A DNA stretch of 64,000 nucleotides from Mytilus galloprovincialis (lineage: Eukaryota; Mollusca; Bivalvia; Mytilida; Mytilidae): the NCBI RefSeq assembly GCF_965363235.1, contig NC_134843.1, positions 3,100,001-3,164,000 of the forward strand, read 5' to 3'. The notes beneath the pieces were generated by a model. That model saw nothing but the letters and a program-made list of their open reading frames with translations. It was not told the DNA's origin and searched no databases. Made by a program: the position numbers and the translations under genes. Positions 33,901-45,000 of the stretch are shown here, in pieces. Numbering within the stretch: the stretch's first letter is position 1; each line of letters starts with the position of its first letter.

Positions 33901-36182
33901 TCCATGTAGTGCCAGCAACAATTTTTTCCACTAACCACTACTTTTCTTTTCATAATTTTGACATAGTAATTTTGACATCAAGTTTAGGGGCCAGCTGAAG
34001 GACGCCTCCGGGTGCGGGAATTTCTCGCTACATTGAAGACCTCTTGGTGACCTTCTGCTGTTGTTTTTTTCTATGGTCGGGTTGTTGTCTCTTTGGCACA
34101 TTCCCCATTTCCATTCTCAATTTTATTAAATAGCCTCTTTTGAAAATCAATTAAAATCCTTGCTATTTTTTTTATTGTCCCCCATGTAAAGTGTTGCTAG
34201 GAATATGGATATACAACAGTTCGGTAATAAGGAAAAGGTCAGGACAAGCACTTGGAAAATCACTAATTTTCAGCAGATTAAATAGATTCAGCAACTCAAT
34301 TTCAAATAAAACTACATTATCTTAAAAGTTTGACTCTTGTTAACTGAAATATTGTAGGTTCTTCACTTGAATGATAAAATAAAAGTGATGCTTAAAAATT
34401 AGAACATTTCATACAACTGAAATCTTTTCGAATTCAATATTAAGACCATGTCAATTATACCTTGTGTTATAGAAATATAGAGAAAAAGAAAAAGACAGTG
34501 GAAAGATTGGAAGAACAATTAACCAAATTAGAAGTGCAGGCTACAGATAAGGTAATAATGATATAATCAGGAAGGTGTTTAAAAGAGGGGGAAAGATACC
34601 AGAGGGACCATCAAACTCATAGATCAAAAAATAAACTGATAACGCCATGAATGAAGTGAAAAAGATGAACAAACAAATATTAGAGACAAGACACAATATA
34701 GAAATCTAAAGACTAAGCAACATTAAAGTTATGATACAAAGTTATATATGTATAGTGCTTCCTTTGATCTAGTTATATAACCTGATTAGTAACCTGCTCT
34801 GATGGAACACTCCTTAATATAGATTGCTAAGAGTGGCTTATTTTATGATAGGTCTCAGGTTCAATTACCAGTGTTGCTGATAAAATTTTAGAAACAAATA
34901 ATATCTAACTTATACTTAAGAAATAATTCATGGGGGCTTGAATATATCGTGATTTTACCCTTGGGTTGGTCCTTTATGACAAATATTTTACCCTGAGCGA
35001 TAGGGAAAGGGACAACCCGTGGTAAAATCACGGTATTTTCAAGCCCCATGAATTATTTTCATTCTAATAGGACAAATACAGCATTTTTTTGAATCGAAGC
35101 GCTCTAGGTAAAGGCATTATTTGTTGTGCCCATAAATAAACGCACTATTAATTTGACATAAAATAACAGAGCAAACTGAATAAGTGACATGCTTAAACTA
35201 TTTAAAATAACATATTTAGATAGCTTTGGATGAATTCAAATAATAATTGTACTTAAATGTGTTATATGTTTACAAAAATGGCTTATATAACACATTTTGG
35301 CATTGTTTGTTTACATTTCCTTGTGATGATTTTCGGTTTCACACGTGTGTATTTTCCCGTAAAATGCTTATATTCCGACATCAACGTTCTATGACGTCGG
35401 GTAGGTCATTCATAAAAGAATCGGAACAGCCCAAACAATATATTCATATTTTACCACGGGTGTGTACTCAAAGCGTTCGAAGGACGTCATGTTAGAATGA
35501 AGAATATCTTCATTGAATAGTAATTTTTTAAGGTACATTCAAACTAGAAAAAGATTATTATACAATGAATTAAATTGGATTTGTTTATCTCTATTTACAG
35601 GATGAGAATAAAGAAATAGCCTTAGGCACTTCCAAACTGAATTATTTGGACCCCAGAATCTCAGTGGCCTGGTAAGTACCTGGAAACATGCATTGTTGCT
35701 TACATTCACTTCATTTGAATATTTGGTTGATAGTTGTCTCATTGGCAATCCTAATCTCTTTATTTTTATATTGTGTACAGTTACTAAGAAATTTCAATTT
35801 ATCTGACTCTTTTTAACTGTGGAAAGATTTTTTTCTTTTGATCTGATGAATAGGTGAGTTGTGTTAATAATAATGCTCAATGGATCCTGGATAGGAGCGA
35901 AGTCACAAATATGAGAAATTTGGCAGCTGCCTCTTTGGTGCAAAATTTAAATGGATTTATTTTAAGATATCAAATTAATGGCCTTCTGACATTGTTTTAA
36001 TGTTGAGGATATCAGCTTGTGTATACAATAACATTGTCAATTTGTTTAACTTCTTGTTATAAATATATTTATGTTTCAGGTGTAAAAAGTGGGAAGTCCC
36101 TATAGAGAAAGTATATAATAAGACCCAGAGAGATAAGTTCCGATGGGCTATAGACATGGCAGATGAAACATTTGAATTTTGA
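18818..36182 (+). CDS. TOP1: DNA topoisomerase I (type IB), 19 coding exons
   Basis: The enzyme relaxes supercoils by nicking one DNA strand through a 3'-phosphotyrosine link in the nucleus. Exons: 18818-18859, 19131-19164, 20770-21671, 23443-23525, 24189-24291, 24654-24754, 25116-25231, 25581-25702, 26291-26413, 26791-26978, 28303-28447, 29044-29187, 29471-29725, 32650-32764, 33095-33222, 33648-33742, 34473-34551, 35601-35671, 36080-36182. They total 2,949 nt (982 residues), all GT-AG and in phase. The core starts at WKWWEEER. The catalytic pentad is Arg705 (LALRAGN), Lys749 (FLGKDS), Arg807 (VFRTF), His849 (CNHQR) and Tyr940 (LNYLDPR), matching human 488/532/590/632/723 with constant spacing. 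A charged linker lies between His849 and Tyr940. Exon 3 adds about 300 Ser/Lys/His-rich disordered residues, so the protein is ~217 longer than human TOP1. The start is the first ATG in a frame open from 18755. Confidence 0.97.
20293..20606 (+). mobile_element. Palindrome-bearing non-autonomous element K, copy 1
   Basis: Lies in TOP1 intron 2. One half is a hairpin with TTTTTTCTGTCTAT and AAATAACATAA arms around GGTGCACACTG and a short GC-rich centre. The other half has GATGACGTCACGGTCACATG. The same ~310 bp recurs inverted at 48447-48757. Weak AT-rich TIRs (AATTTAATTTTGGATGTAA-like) may mark the ends. Confidence 0.75.
21707..23256. mobile_element. 1.55-kb TIR element in TOP1 intron 3 (R)
   Basis: The left end CAGGGCCAAAATAAAAAGAT and following GTTTGCCCAAAC match the complement of the right end (CTGGGCCACAATTAAAAATA, then GTTTGCCCAAAC) over about 45 bp. 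Between them no transposase frame is seen. It fills most of the intron between 21671 and 23443. Confidence 0.65.
27410..27880 (+). repeat. Diverged repeat H, copy 1
   Basis: Lies in TOP1 intron 10. Blocks in order include GAACTAATATTA, TCAGATAAGAC, AAATGATTTCATGC, CTGGAAATGAG and TTTAGTATTGTCG. The same order occurs at 53800-54250 (+) in SUPT16H intron 1. There is no open frame. Confidence 0.6.
27996..28180 (+). repeat. Two-copy tandem duplication in TOP1 intron 10
   Basis: A unit of about 91 bp beginning ACATAGATTATACATTATTT is repeated once with a few differences. The small ORF across it is an artefact. Confidence 0.85.
28876..29011 (+). repeat. Family A repeat, copy 2
   Basis: A full-length copy (GATGTGGTATGATTGTCATT to GTCGGCTATCAAAGGCCC) ends about 32 bases before TOP1 exon 12 (29044). 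Confidence 0.85.
29800..29950 (+). repeat. Interspersed repeat C, copy 1
   Basis: Starts near AGAATGGAAATGGGGAATGT, then CAAAGAGAGAACAACC and CAACACAGCGAGAAAA. It is inverted at 33985-34132, and a short fragment lies at 40763-40826. It lies in TOP1 intron 13. Confidence 0.75.
30062..32637 (+). repeat. Repeat family E, copy 1, split by family D
   Basis: It begins with a 37-base hairpin at 30066-30102 (TGTCGAGCCTGCAAC and TTGCAGAAAGCTCGACA). A GGCGGTGGCGGTG run follows, then a core of about 146-bp tandem units starting GACCTTGACCTCATTTTCAT (30535, 30681, 30828). It resumes after the D insertion at about 32267 and ends AGGCGAGACATT...GCACTCTTGTT at about 32634. There is no reading frame. It is the bulk of TOP1 intron 13. 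Confidence 0.8.
30889..32266 (+). repeat. Repeat family D, copy 1, inserted in family E
   Basis: The left terminal hairpin is at 30890-30920 (AGCTCACCTGGCC / GGCCATGTGAGCT), followed by a (GTC)n run at about 30940-30969. The core has two ~600-bp related blocks (CTTATATCTCAAAAAC, GACCAAAATTGTCAATTGAC). The right end is AGGTGAGCGATT plus the hairpin AGGCTCTTGAGAGCCT (32245-32260) and CTTGTT. Other copies: 42555-44577 (-) and a fragment at 53597-53730. Confidence 0.8.
33985..34132 (-). repeat. Interspersed repeat C, copy 2 (inverted)
   Basis: The reverse complement of the 29800-29950 repeat: TTTCTCGCTACATTGAAGAC, GTCGGGTTGTTGTCTC and CCCCATTTCCATTCTCA. It lies in TOP1 intron 16. Confidence 0.8.
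34922..35505. mobile_element. Palindromic element M2 in TOP1 intron 17
   Basis: 34922-34959 (AATAATTCATGGGGGCTTGA and onward) pairs with 35021-35057 as a ~37-bp hairpin stem; the inner loop contains GGGTTGGTCC and GGGACAACCC. The block ACCCGTGGTAAAA (35017) recurs inverted near 35450, and TTCATTCTAA (35058) recurs inverted at about 35494. The full element may therefore reach 35505. There is no ORF of note. Confidence 0.6.
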
Positions 36183-37825
36183 TGATAGTCCACATTAGAA
36201 TGCAATGTCTACATAATCTTTCAAAGTTAAACAGGTATCCAGTAACTTGTGTTCTCTAAACCAACCAAAATGCTTGTGTTCTGACGTATCCCTCCTAGCT
36301 AACAGATACTATGATACTATCAGCTCTACATTGAGTGTAGTAGGTAGATATCATGATATTTACAGACCCTCATTGCAAAGTGTCCACAAAACCTCTTCTC
36401 TATTTAAGTTATTTTATATTTATTTTAATTTAAGATGTAACAGAAAAACAAAGTTTGAGGTAGAAGTTGCTAAAGTTGGCGAGCTGAACTGTTATATGAA
36501 ATTGTATTTTAAAACTGATTGTAAATATGGAGTGTACGTGTGTGAAAGGAATTGTATTTGTATGATATGATTGGGAGATGTCTTTTTCTGATTTAAACCA
36601 AAATGATAACTTAGATAAATACCTTTTATGTTTGAAAATGTGTTTGTGTGGAAATGTAGTACTTTAGAATTTAAGCAAACTTTTACATGTATGAAATTGG
36701 TGAGATAGAAGTAGCAGTAGAGTGGAACAATTAAATAATTATGTTTACTTTGTGTTGACACTGTCTCTTGTTACTTGTCAATTAGGCTAGTAGTCACAGC
36801 TCAGTGGCAAATGATTTTTAATTATTGGATTGAAACCAGTTCTTTATTGATTAGTCATGGCCACAAACTTAGTTCATCTTGTTCTTATTGCATGTCCATA
36901 TACACAAGTCCCGCTTAAAACTTTTGGTTGCCTGAACTGTATGTTAGATGAATGTGAATTTATATTTGATTTTGCTTGCAGTACCTTTAGTTCTCAAATG
37001 TATTGTTTTAAACAACTTGTTTATTATATGGTGAACAAATATTGGAATTGTTTGTATCAATAACATGCTGGTATGTTTCATTTGTATTGTGGGGACCTTT
37101 TCTGGAAAAATATATTAAAGGTAAAGAAGATAGGTGGCTTTGTAGCTTTTCTCTTGGATCATCACCTTATTAAAGGTAAATAAGATAGGTGGCTTTGTAG
37201 CTTTTCTCTTGGATCATCACCTATCTACATTTCATTAAATGCAGTTTTTTCTGGAATGGCACTCCACATTTTTATTTTATATGAATAAATTTTATGAATG
37301 AAATAGGGTGAGCTCAAATAACCAAATGTTCGTTTAAAAGATTTTGACAGTTAATAATTAGAGGAAGTCTCATGAACTAATGCATATTGTAAATATTATA
37401 TTTGTATGTTACATTTTCCAAATCATGGGACCAATTATAGAAATTAGTCTGTGTAATTTAATGAATTTTAAGTAAAAATTTGTACATCTATTATGACATT
37501 GATTGAAACCTCTTGTGTTTGAAAATGTAATATTCTGTATAATTTGTTGTGTCGACTTCTAGAAGTACCTTTATATATAAGATCATTTATACATCAAGAT
37601 TTATCTCAATTTTATTTCCACTGTCTTCATTTATTAGAATATAAAAGTCAGAATTACAAAAAGACTTGCTGATTGATATTTATGTAAGGAAATCCCTTGT
37701 TGCATGTAAAAAAATTTCAACTATTTTTAATTTAGAATAGTATTTAAAAACTGGTTCGTGTTTACAGTGTCGCATGATATTGCTCTAAATATACACTGTT
37801 ATCAATAAAAACGAAGTGTGATCTA
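36183..37825 (+). other. Probable TOP1 3' UTR
   Basis: No splice acceptor or coding exon was seen after the TGA at 36180-36182. AATAAA signals occur at 37284-37289 and 37804-37809, either of which could end the transcript. A 56-bp unit containing GATAGGTGGCTTTGTAGC is duplicated in tandem at 37114-37223. Confidence 0.55.
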
Positions 37826-39880
37826 ATGTTTGTAATATTCTATTTCACAAGTTATATGTATTTGTATATCATATTTTTCATCTTTTTGATATTTGTTACA
37901 CCAAGCTAGTACATGTATTTCATGAATGACAAATTAGTCTATTTTAAGATTTTAAACATTGTTAATTTCTTTTCGCGGAAAAAACAGGTATTTGAATAAT
38001 TTTTCCTGAAAAGTTTTTACTGCATTTGAATAGTAATATTTTATGACAAGTTTAAAGTATTTTTTAATTGTACAATTTTATGTGTATTTTAACAGATTAC
38101 TCTGTTTTAAGGTTGATTGTTGATTTATTTGTCTTTGTCCAGAATGTCATATTGAATTGTGTTGAATATTTTATCTGTACTTGTGGTTAATTTATTTTTA
38201 GTTGCTGTATGTCAAGGTCACTATTTTATGTTGCTTAATCTGAGAGGGGGGGGGGTGGGGGGGTGTCACTTTTGGGATGTGGGTAATTAATGGCAAACAT
38301 TGGATACAGGTAGTTAGAAAGAGCAGGCTGAGGGGATCTTGGGAGAAAAGGCAGAAAGCGGGGGAAAAAAAATAAAAAAATAGATGCCTATTTTTGGATA
38401 TGAGCACCCCAGTGATACCCCCCTCAGATCTATTATCATATAAAATAAATTGTGTGCAAGATTCTGTTATAATCTATGTATAAGCTAAGCTAAATCACAT
38501 GCCAAAAAAAGCATTATTTTCAGTCTTGGATGAATTTAAGAAAACAGTATTACAGAGTAAATCAAATTGTGTATTAACATCCAAAATATTCGTTATATTG
38601 TATATTCCATCTTGTGATAAGAAGACACATATGAATGACATTTTCCGTCCAAATAATACTTGCTGTAAATTAAAGCTGAAAATTTCATTATACCTTAGAT
38701 CCAGGGACAGTACTTTTAAGATAATTATTACTTCAGCTAAACCATTGGACAAAACAATTTCTTCTATTTGAATGTAATTTGTGTGTGGGGGACATTTTAA
38801 TATGTGTATGCATGAAATGAATGTAATTATTTGTACTCATAAAAAAAGTTGTAAAAGATGAATTGATGTCTTGAATGTCTGTCTCATATGATGCATTAGA
38901 TTATTTTGAACTGTTCCTTGTATTAATCATGAAATAGTAGCAAAAGAAACAGCAAAGCATTCATATATGCAATGATACATTGATGTAAAATTATTTGTTA
39001 TGGTACTCTTAACGTGGGAATTTTAATTAATTAGTATACAAATGTTTAGATGCAGTTTTCATTTTAACCAAATGGGGTATTCAACTTGTTTAGTTTAGTT
39101 TAAACAGTATTTTATTCAAATTAATTGAATTGGATTGGGCAATAGGCAAAGCTTATGTAAGCCCTCTCCACAACTTGTTAAGGTTAATTGATTCAAATGC
39201 ATTTTATTATTAGAAATTGGTTTTAAACTTGTCTGACTATGATAAAGTGCCATTGTTGTTACTCCACAGAATGTTATTGGATCATTGTTTCTTGTTTGTA
39301 TCCCACACATTGTCTGTACCGTCTGATATTAAAAATGATGTAAAAAAAACTACAGACTTCAGTTATTTTTACCCAGACTGTCAGAGGGAATAATGTACAA
39401 TGTCAAAAACTAGAAGTTATTGATAGCCAGACTTTATAACACTGCCATACAAACTAAAAGTTATTTAAGCCAAACTGTATTATGACACACTGCCATACAA
39501 ACTAGAGACTATTTTTTTCCCAAAAGACTACAATTCTGTCCAGATGGAATAATGCCACATAAAAGAAGATGTTTGAATAACTATTGAAAACAAGATATGT
39601 TTGCCTGTCTTCAGAGTTGAGACCATATACATTTGTCAGTGATCTTATCTGAAATTTCTCTAGGTTCCTCAAGAAAAAGAATAATTGTTCTTTGATTGTC
39701 CAAGGTAAGTTAACTAAGTGTGCAGATACATGACAGGAATGCATATACATTAGTATTATTCTTTCTATGCAGGCATTTTAGTATTTGTCCCAAGCTTGGA
39801 TCATGACAAATTCGTCTCGCCTGTTAAGAAAGACTGACTGCGAGACCGAGATTACAATCTGATTGCAGCAATGGTTTAAA
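37826..39880. other. Intergenic, no gene seen
   Basis: AT-rich sequence with a G-run near 38246-38262 and scattered short open frames that show no domain or splice context. I find no gene, RNA gene or bounded element. Confidence 0.45.
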
Positions 39881-41480
39881 CTATTTGTATATAACTAATT
39901 TTCAAAAAAGCTGGATACTTGATACCTTGTATGCAGCACCCTAATTTTGCTAAGAAGTTTCCATCAGGCATATTACGGTATACATTGTCCTTATTTTCAT
40001 GGTTCAGTGCCTGCTTGAGACTTGTATATTTTTTTCATGTGAAACACTTATGAGTAATAGGATAACTATATTTGGTATATAGGATCCTTGCAAAATCTAC
40101 ATATCTTTTTCAGACAATGTTTATTTTACCTCAACTTGAGCTCATCCTCATTTTATGGAACAACGATCTAGTTCGAAGTTTTCTTGTTCAAAACTATCTT
40201 TGATACTTTTAGTAAGAAATTGACTTTATTGAGTGTTCAAAATAATTTTAAGGTGAATCAGGTTTCATCTGACCTTGACCTCATTTTCATGATTCATAGG
40301 TCAATGTTAAGTTTTCATGGTTTTCATGGTCACCAACATGTCGCAGAAAGCTCGACATAGGGATAGTGATCTGGGGGCGGTGGCGTTAGCTAACTTAAAA
40401 GCTTTATATTTTAGAAGGTTGAAGACCTGGATGCCTCATGTTACGAAGTTTCCGTCAGTCTCATGTCCTATGTCCTTGACCTCATTTTCATGGTTCAGTT
40501 ACTATTTGAAAAAAAAGTTAAGATTTTTTGTAATGTTAAATTCTCTCTTATAAGTAATAGGATAACTATATTTGCTATGTGCGTACCCTGCAAGGTCCTC
40601 ATGCCCTTCAGACAGTTTTCACTTGACCTCGACCTCATTTCATGGATCAGTGAACAAGGTTAAGTTTTGGTGGTCAAGTCCATATCTTAGATATTATAAG
40701 CAATAGGTCTAGTATATTCGGTGTATGGAAGCACTGTAAGGTGTACATGTCCAACTGACAGGTAAATAAAATTGAGAATGGAAATGGGGAATGTGTCAAA
40801 GAGACAACCCGACCATAGAGCAGACATGGTTCATTGGTTAATGTTTTGTTTTCTTGGTTAATGTTAAGTTTATGTGACAGTTGTAATAAAGCTTTATATT
40901 TAGGACTATCAACATAATATCAATGATTAGTAAAGAAGGCAAGACATTTCTGCGTGTGCACTCTTGTCTTTTTATTATTTACTGTAAGCAATATGTCTAA
41001 CAATATATGGTGTATGGAATGACTGCAAGGTGCGCATATCTGTCTTTCAGAATTCATCTCTGACCTTGACCCCATTTCATGGTTGTCTATTTCTCATATC
41101 CATAAAGTAGTAAGTCAACTATATTTGATGTATGGAATGATTGCTTGGTGTAACTGTCTCTTTAGCAGGGTTCATCAACTTTTACTTCATTTTATGAGTT
41201 GTGGGTCAATGTTCAATTTTGTCGAATATTTCAAGCAATATAGCATCATAGTTTTCCAACCATTCGCTCAATATGGGAACGGAAATGATGATGCCCCTAT
41301 ACGCGCATATGATGTTCACTAAAACTACAGAAATGCATTGTACTCGAAAGTTGTCTTTAAGGTGTAAGTAACAACTAAGTGGTGTATATTGCTGTTTGAC
41401 AAGGTTCATCAGACCTTTTCTTTATTTTCATTTTCATGGAACATTGATATTGTTAATTTTTATGGGATACTTGTAGTAAA
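39880..41480 (+). repeat. Repeat family E, older plus younger copies
   Basis: Degenerate E units (39880-40310) precede a cleaner copy whose start hairpin is half lost (GCAGAAAGCTCGACATAGGG at about 40344). It runs through GACCTTGACCTCATTTTCAT units to AGACATTTC...GCACTCTTGT at about 40967. Further worn units continue to about 41480. A fragment of repeat C (40763-40826) is inserted in it. Confidence 0.7.
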
Positions 41481-41542
41481 ACCAACATATTTAAGGCATA
41501 CTCTGGTTTAAATATTTGAGGGCCTTTTATAGCATACTGTAT

Positions 41543-41548
41543 TTTATT
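41543..41548 (-). terminator. Candidate TRAPPC2L polyadenylation signal
   Basis: AATAAA on the - strand about 490 bases after the TRAPPC2L stop codon. A second candidate lies at 41421-41426. No transcript evidence is available. Confidence 0.3.
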
Positions 41549-42038
41549 GATACTTTTTAGCACATCCAAGAGATGAATTTCTTTGGCGTTTGAAAGGGTG
41601 CCATAACAGAATCTATAAAATGCATGTTAGAAGACACAAAAATCAGCTGCTTATCAGCCAGCAGAAAAAAAAACACTGACTGGGTTGTGATGTAATGTCA
41701 TATACATTAGGCTACTTGGGTATTTTTAAATGAAAATTATGTTTCATCTGACTCACAACCTTTTTCAACTATGCCAGTCAAAATTCTAATTCTGAAGTGA
41801 CCACAGCTTGACTAAAGCTTTGGAGTTGTATTTTTGGTATTAATTTTTTCAAACTCAGTTTCATTTAAATATTTTAATTTTGATCATATTAAACAACAAT
41901 CAACCATTACATATTGCACATGTTTCTCTCTCAAGGGAATGTATCACAGCTAGTAGAGTTATAAGTCCATTCTACTGTTCCAGCTTACAAGCTGATTTAT
42001 AATAAAGAGGACACGTTTACAAAAATATCTACAGTCCT

Positions 42039-45000
42039 TCAATCTTGAACCATCATTGATCTAACAGTGTTCTCAAAAGATCTGTAAAAGATAAAAATAA
42101 TGTAAATATATAAAGGGTATTTTAAACACATGAAAATAAACAAGAATAAAAACTTGAATAATTCGAAAGGGTTCTGCAGAACCCAGAGTCTCACCTACTT
42201 TATGAATCTAATAAATATTTTAAGAATTTTAACTGTAGACTGTATATAATGTTAACTGGAAGAAAAACTAAGTCCATTTATAAGTAATTTATGGAAAAAC
42301 AGAAAATATTTTTCTTTCTTGATACTAGCTTTTGATGATTAACAAAATTCTGTCCAAGTTTGGTACAATTCCAGGATAAAAAGTTATGCAAATTATCAAA
42401 CTTAACCATAGTGAGGGCATAGTTTACTGGCAGAAACTGTCTATTTATAATAAAAATATGAATAAACATGATTTATTTTTTACACAATTTACTTCTGGAT
42501 ACTATCTTATGATCATAAACACTTATTTAATATTTCCAAAGGGCGTAACTCATTTAAAACTAGAGGCTTTTAGAGCCTGTGTCGTTCACCTTGGTCTATG
42601 TGCATATTAAAAATAGGACACAGATGGATTCATGACAAAATTGTGTTTTGGTGAAGGTAATGTTTTTGTAGATCTTACTTTACTGAACATTCTTGCTGCT
42701 AAGTGCTTACAATTATCAATTATCTCTATCTATAATGAACTTGGCCCAGTAGTTACAGTGGAAAATATTTTGTAAAAATTTACAAAATTTATTAAAATTA
42801 TTAAAAATTGAATATAAAGTGCAATAACTCCTTAAGGGGTCAATTGACAATTTTGTTCAAGTTGACTTATTGGTAGGTCTTACTTTGCTGTACATTATTG
42901 CTGTTAACAGTTTATCTCTATCTATGATAATATTCAAGATAATAACCAAAAGCTGCAAAATTTTCTTAAAATTACCAATTCAGGGGCAGCAACCCAACAA
43001 CAGGTAAAAACTGCATTTCATCCTATGTACTATTTCAGCCATAACCGCCATCTTAACTCGTGGGTGGGGTCATCGGACACAATTTTTAAACTTGATACCC
43101 TAATGATGATTGTGGACAAGTTTAGTTAAATTTGTCTTAGTAGTTTTACGAAAAATTGTTAAAAATTGCCTATAAAGAACAATAACTCCTTAAGGGATCA
43201 ACAGACCAATTAACTTATTTGTAGATCTTACGTTGCTGAACATTATTGCTGTTTACATTTTATCTCTATCTATAATAATATTCAAGATAACCAAAAAACG
43301 GCAAAATTTCCTTAAAATTACCAATTCAAGGGCAGCAATATACCGACTGGTTTAGGTTATCCGATTCAATTGAAAATTTCAGGGCAGATAGATCTTAACC
43401 TAATAAACAATTTGAACCCTGTCAGATTTGCTCTAAATGATTTAGTTTCAGAGATATAAGCCAAAATCTACATTTTACCCCTTTGTTCTATTTTAAGACA
43501 TGGTGGCCATCTTGGTTGGTTGGCCAGGTCAAGGGACACATTTTTGTCGAGCCTTCGACTTTAGTCGAAAAAGCGAGACTAAGCGATCCTACATTCCGTC
43601 GTCGTCGGCGTCGGCGTCGTCCACAAATATTCACTCTGTGGTTAAAGTTTTTGAAATTTTAATAACTTTTTTAAACTATACTGAATTTCTACCAAACTTG
43701 GACTGAAGCTTGTTTATGATCATAAGAAAGTATCCAGAAGTAAATTTTGTAAAAATAAAATTCCATTTTTTCCATATTTTACTTATAAATGGACTTAGTT
43801 TTTCTGTGAGGAAACATTACATTCACTCTGTGGTTAAAGTTTTTAAAATTTTAATAACTTTCATAAACTATCCTTGATTTGTACCAAACTTGGACAGAAG
43901 CTTGTTTATGATCATAAGATAGTATCAAGAAGAAAATTTTGTAAAAATAAATTTCCACTTTTCCGTATTTTACTTATAAATGGACTTAATTTTTTTGCCA
44001 GAAACAAAACATTCACTCTGTGGTTTAAGTTTTTAAAATTTTTATAATGTTCTTAAACTATCCTGGATTTCTACCAAACTTAGACAAAAGCTTGTTTCTG
44101 ATCATAAGATATTATTCAGAAGTAAATTTTGTAAAAAAAAATTCACTTTTTCCGTATTTTACTTATAAATGGACTGAGTTTTTCTTCCAGTTAACATTAC
44201 ATACAGTCTACAGTTAAAGTTTATAAAACATTTATTAGATTCATAAACTATCCTGGATTTTTTTACCAAACTTGGAAGCTTCTTTCAATCAAAAGACAGT
44301 ATCGAGAGGGAAATTTTTAGTGATGTTTTTCCTCATTTTTGTTGAGTCTGCGATTAACAGCAAAAGTAGGCGAGACACTGGGTTCCGTGGAACCCTTATG
44401 AATTTTTTTAAACTAGATACCTCCAATGATAATTGTGGCCAAGTTTGGTTAAATTTGGCTACGTAGTTTCAGAGGAGAAGATTTTTGTAAAAGTTAACAA
44501 CGACGGACGATGACAGACGACGGTCACCTAGAGATGAGAAAAGCTCACTTGGCCATTCTGGTCAGGTGAGCTAAAAAGTCGATTGTACCTGTGAGAGCGT
44601 TAACGAGGCCCTTTTCCATAAATACCGGTATGTACTTACTTTGATGTTATATTTTCTCCAGGTGTGTACTTACTTTGATGTAATATTTTCACCAGGTGTG
44701 TACTTACTTTGATGTTATATTTTCACTAGGTGTGTACTTACTTTGATGTTATATTTTCTCCAGGTGTGTACTTACTTTGATGTTATATTTTCTCCAAGTG
44801 TGTACTTACTTTGATGTTATATTTTCTCCAGGTGTGTTCTTACTTTGATGTTATATTTTCTCCAGGTGTGTACTTACTTTGATGTTATATTTTCTACAGG
44901 TGTGTACTTACTTTGATGTTATATTTTCCCTAGGTGTGTACTTACTTTGATGCTATATTTTCTCCAGATGTGTACTTACTTTGATGTTATATTTTCCCCA

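Noticed and set aside
34800-34900. tRNA-like A-box (TTGCTAAGAGTGG) and B-box (AGGTTCAATTACC) spacing, a possible SINE head
   Set aside because: The B-box lacks the GTTCGA core, no cloverleaf can be drawn, and there is no SINE tail; too weak to call.
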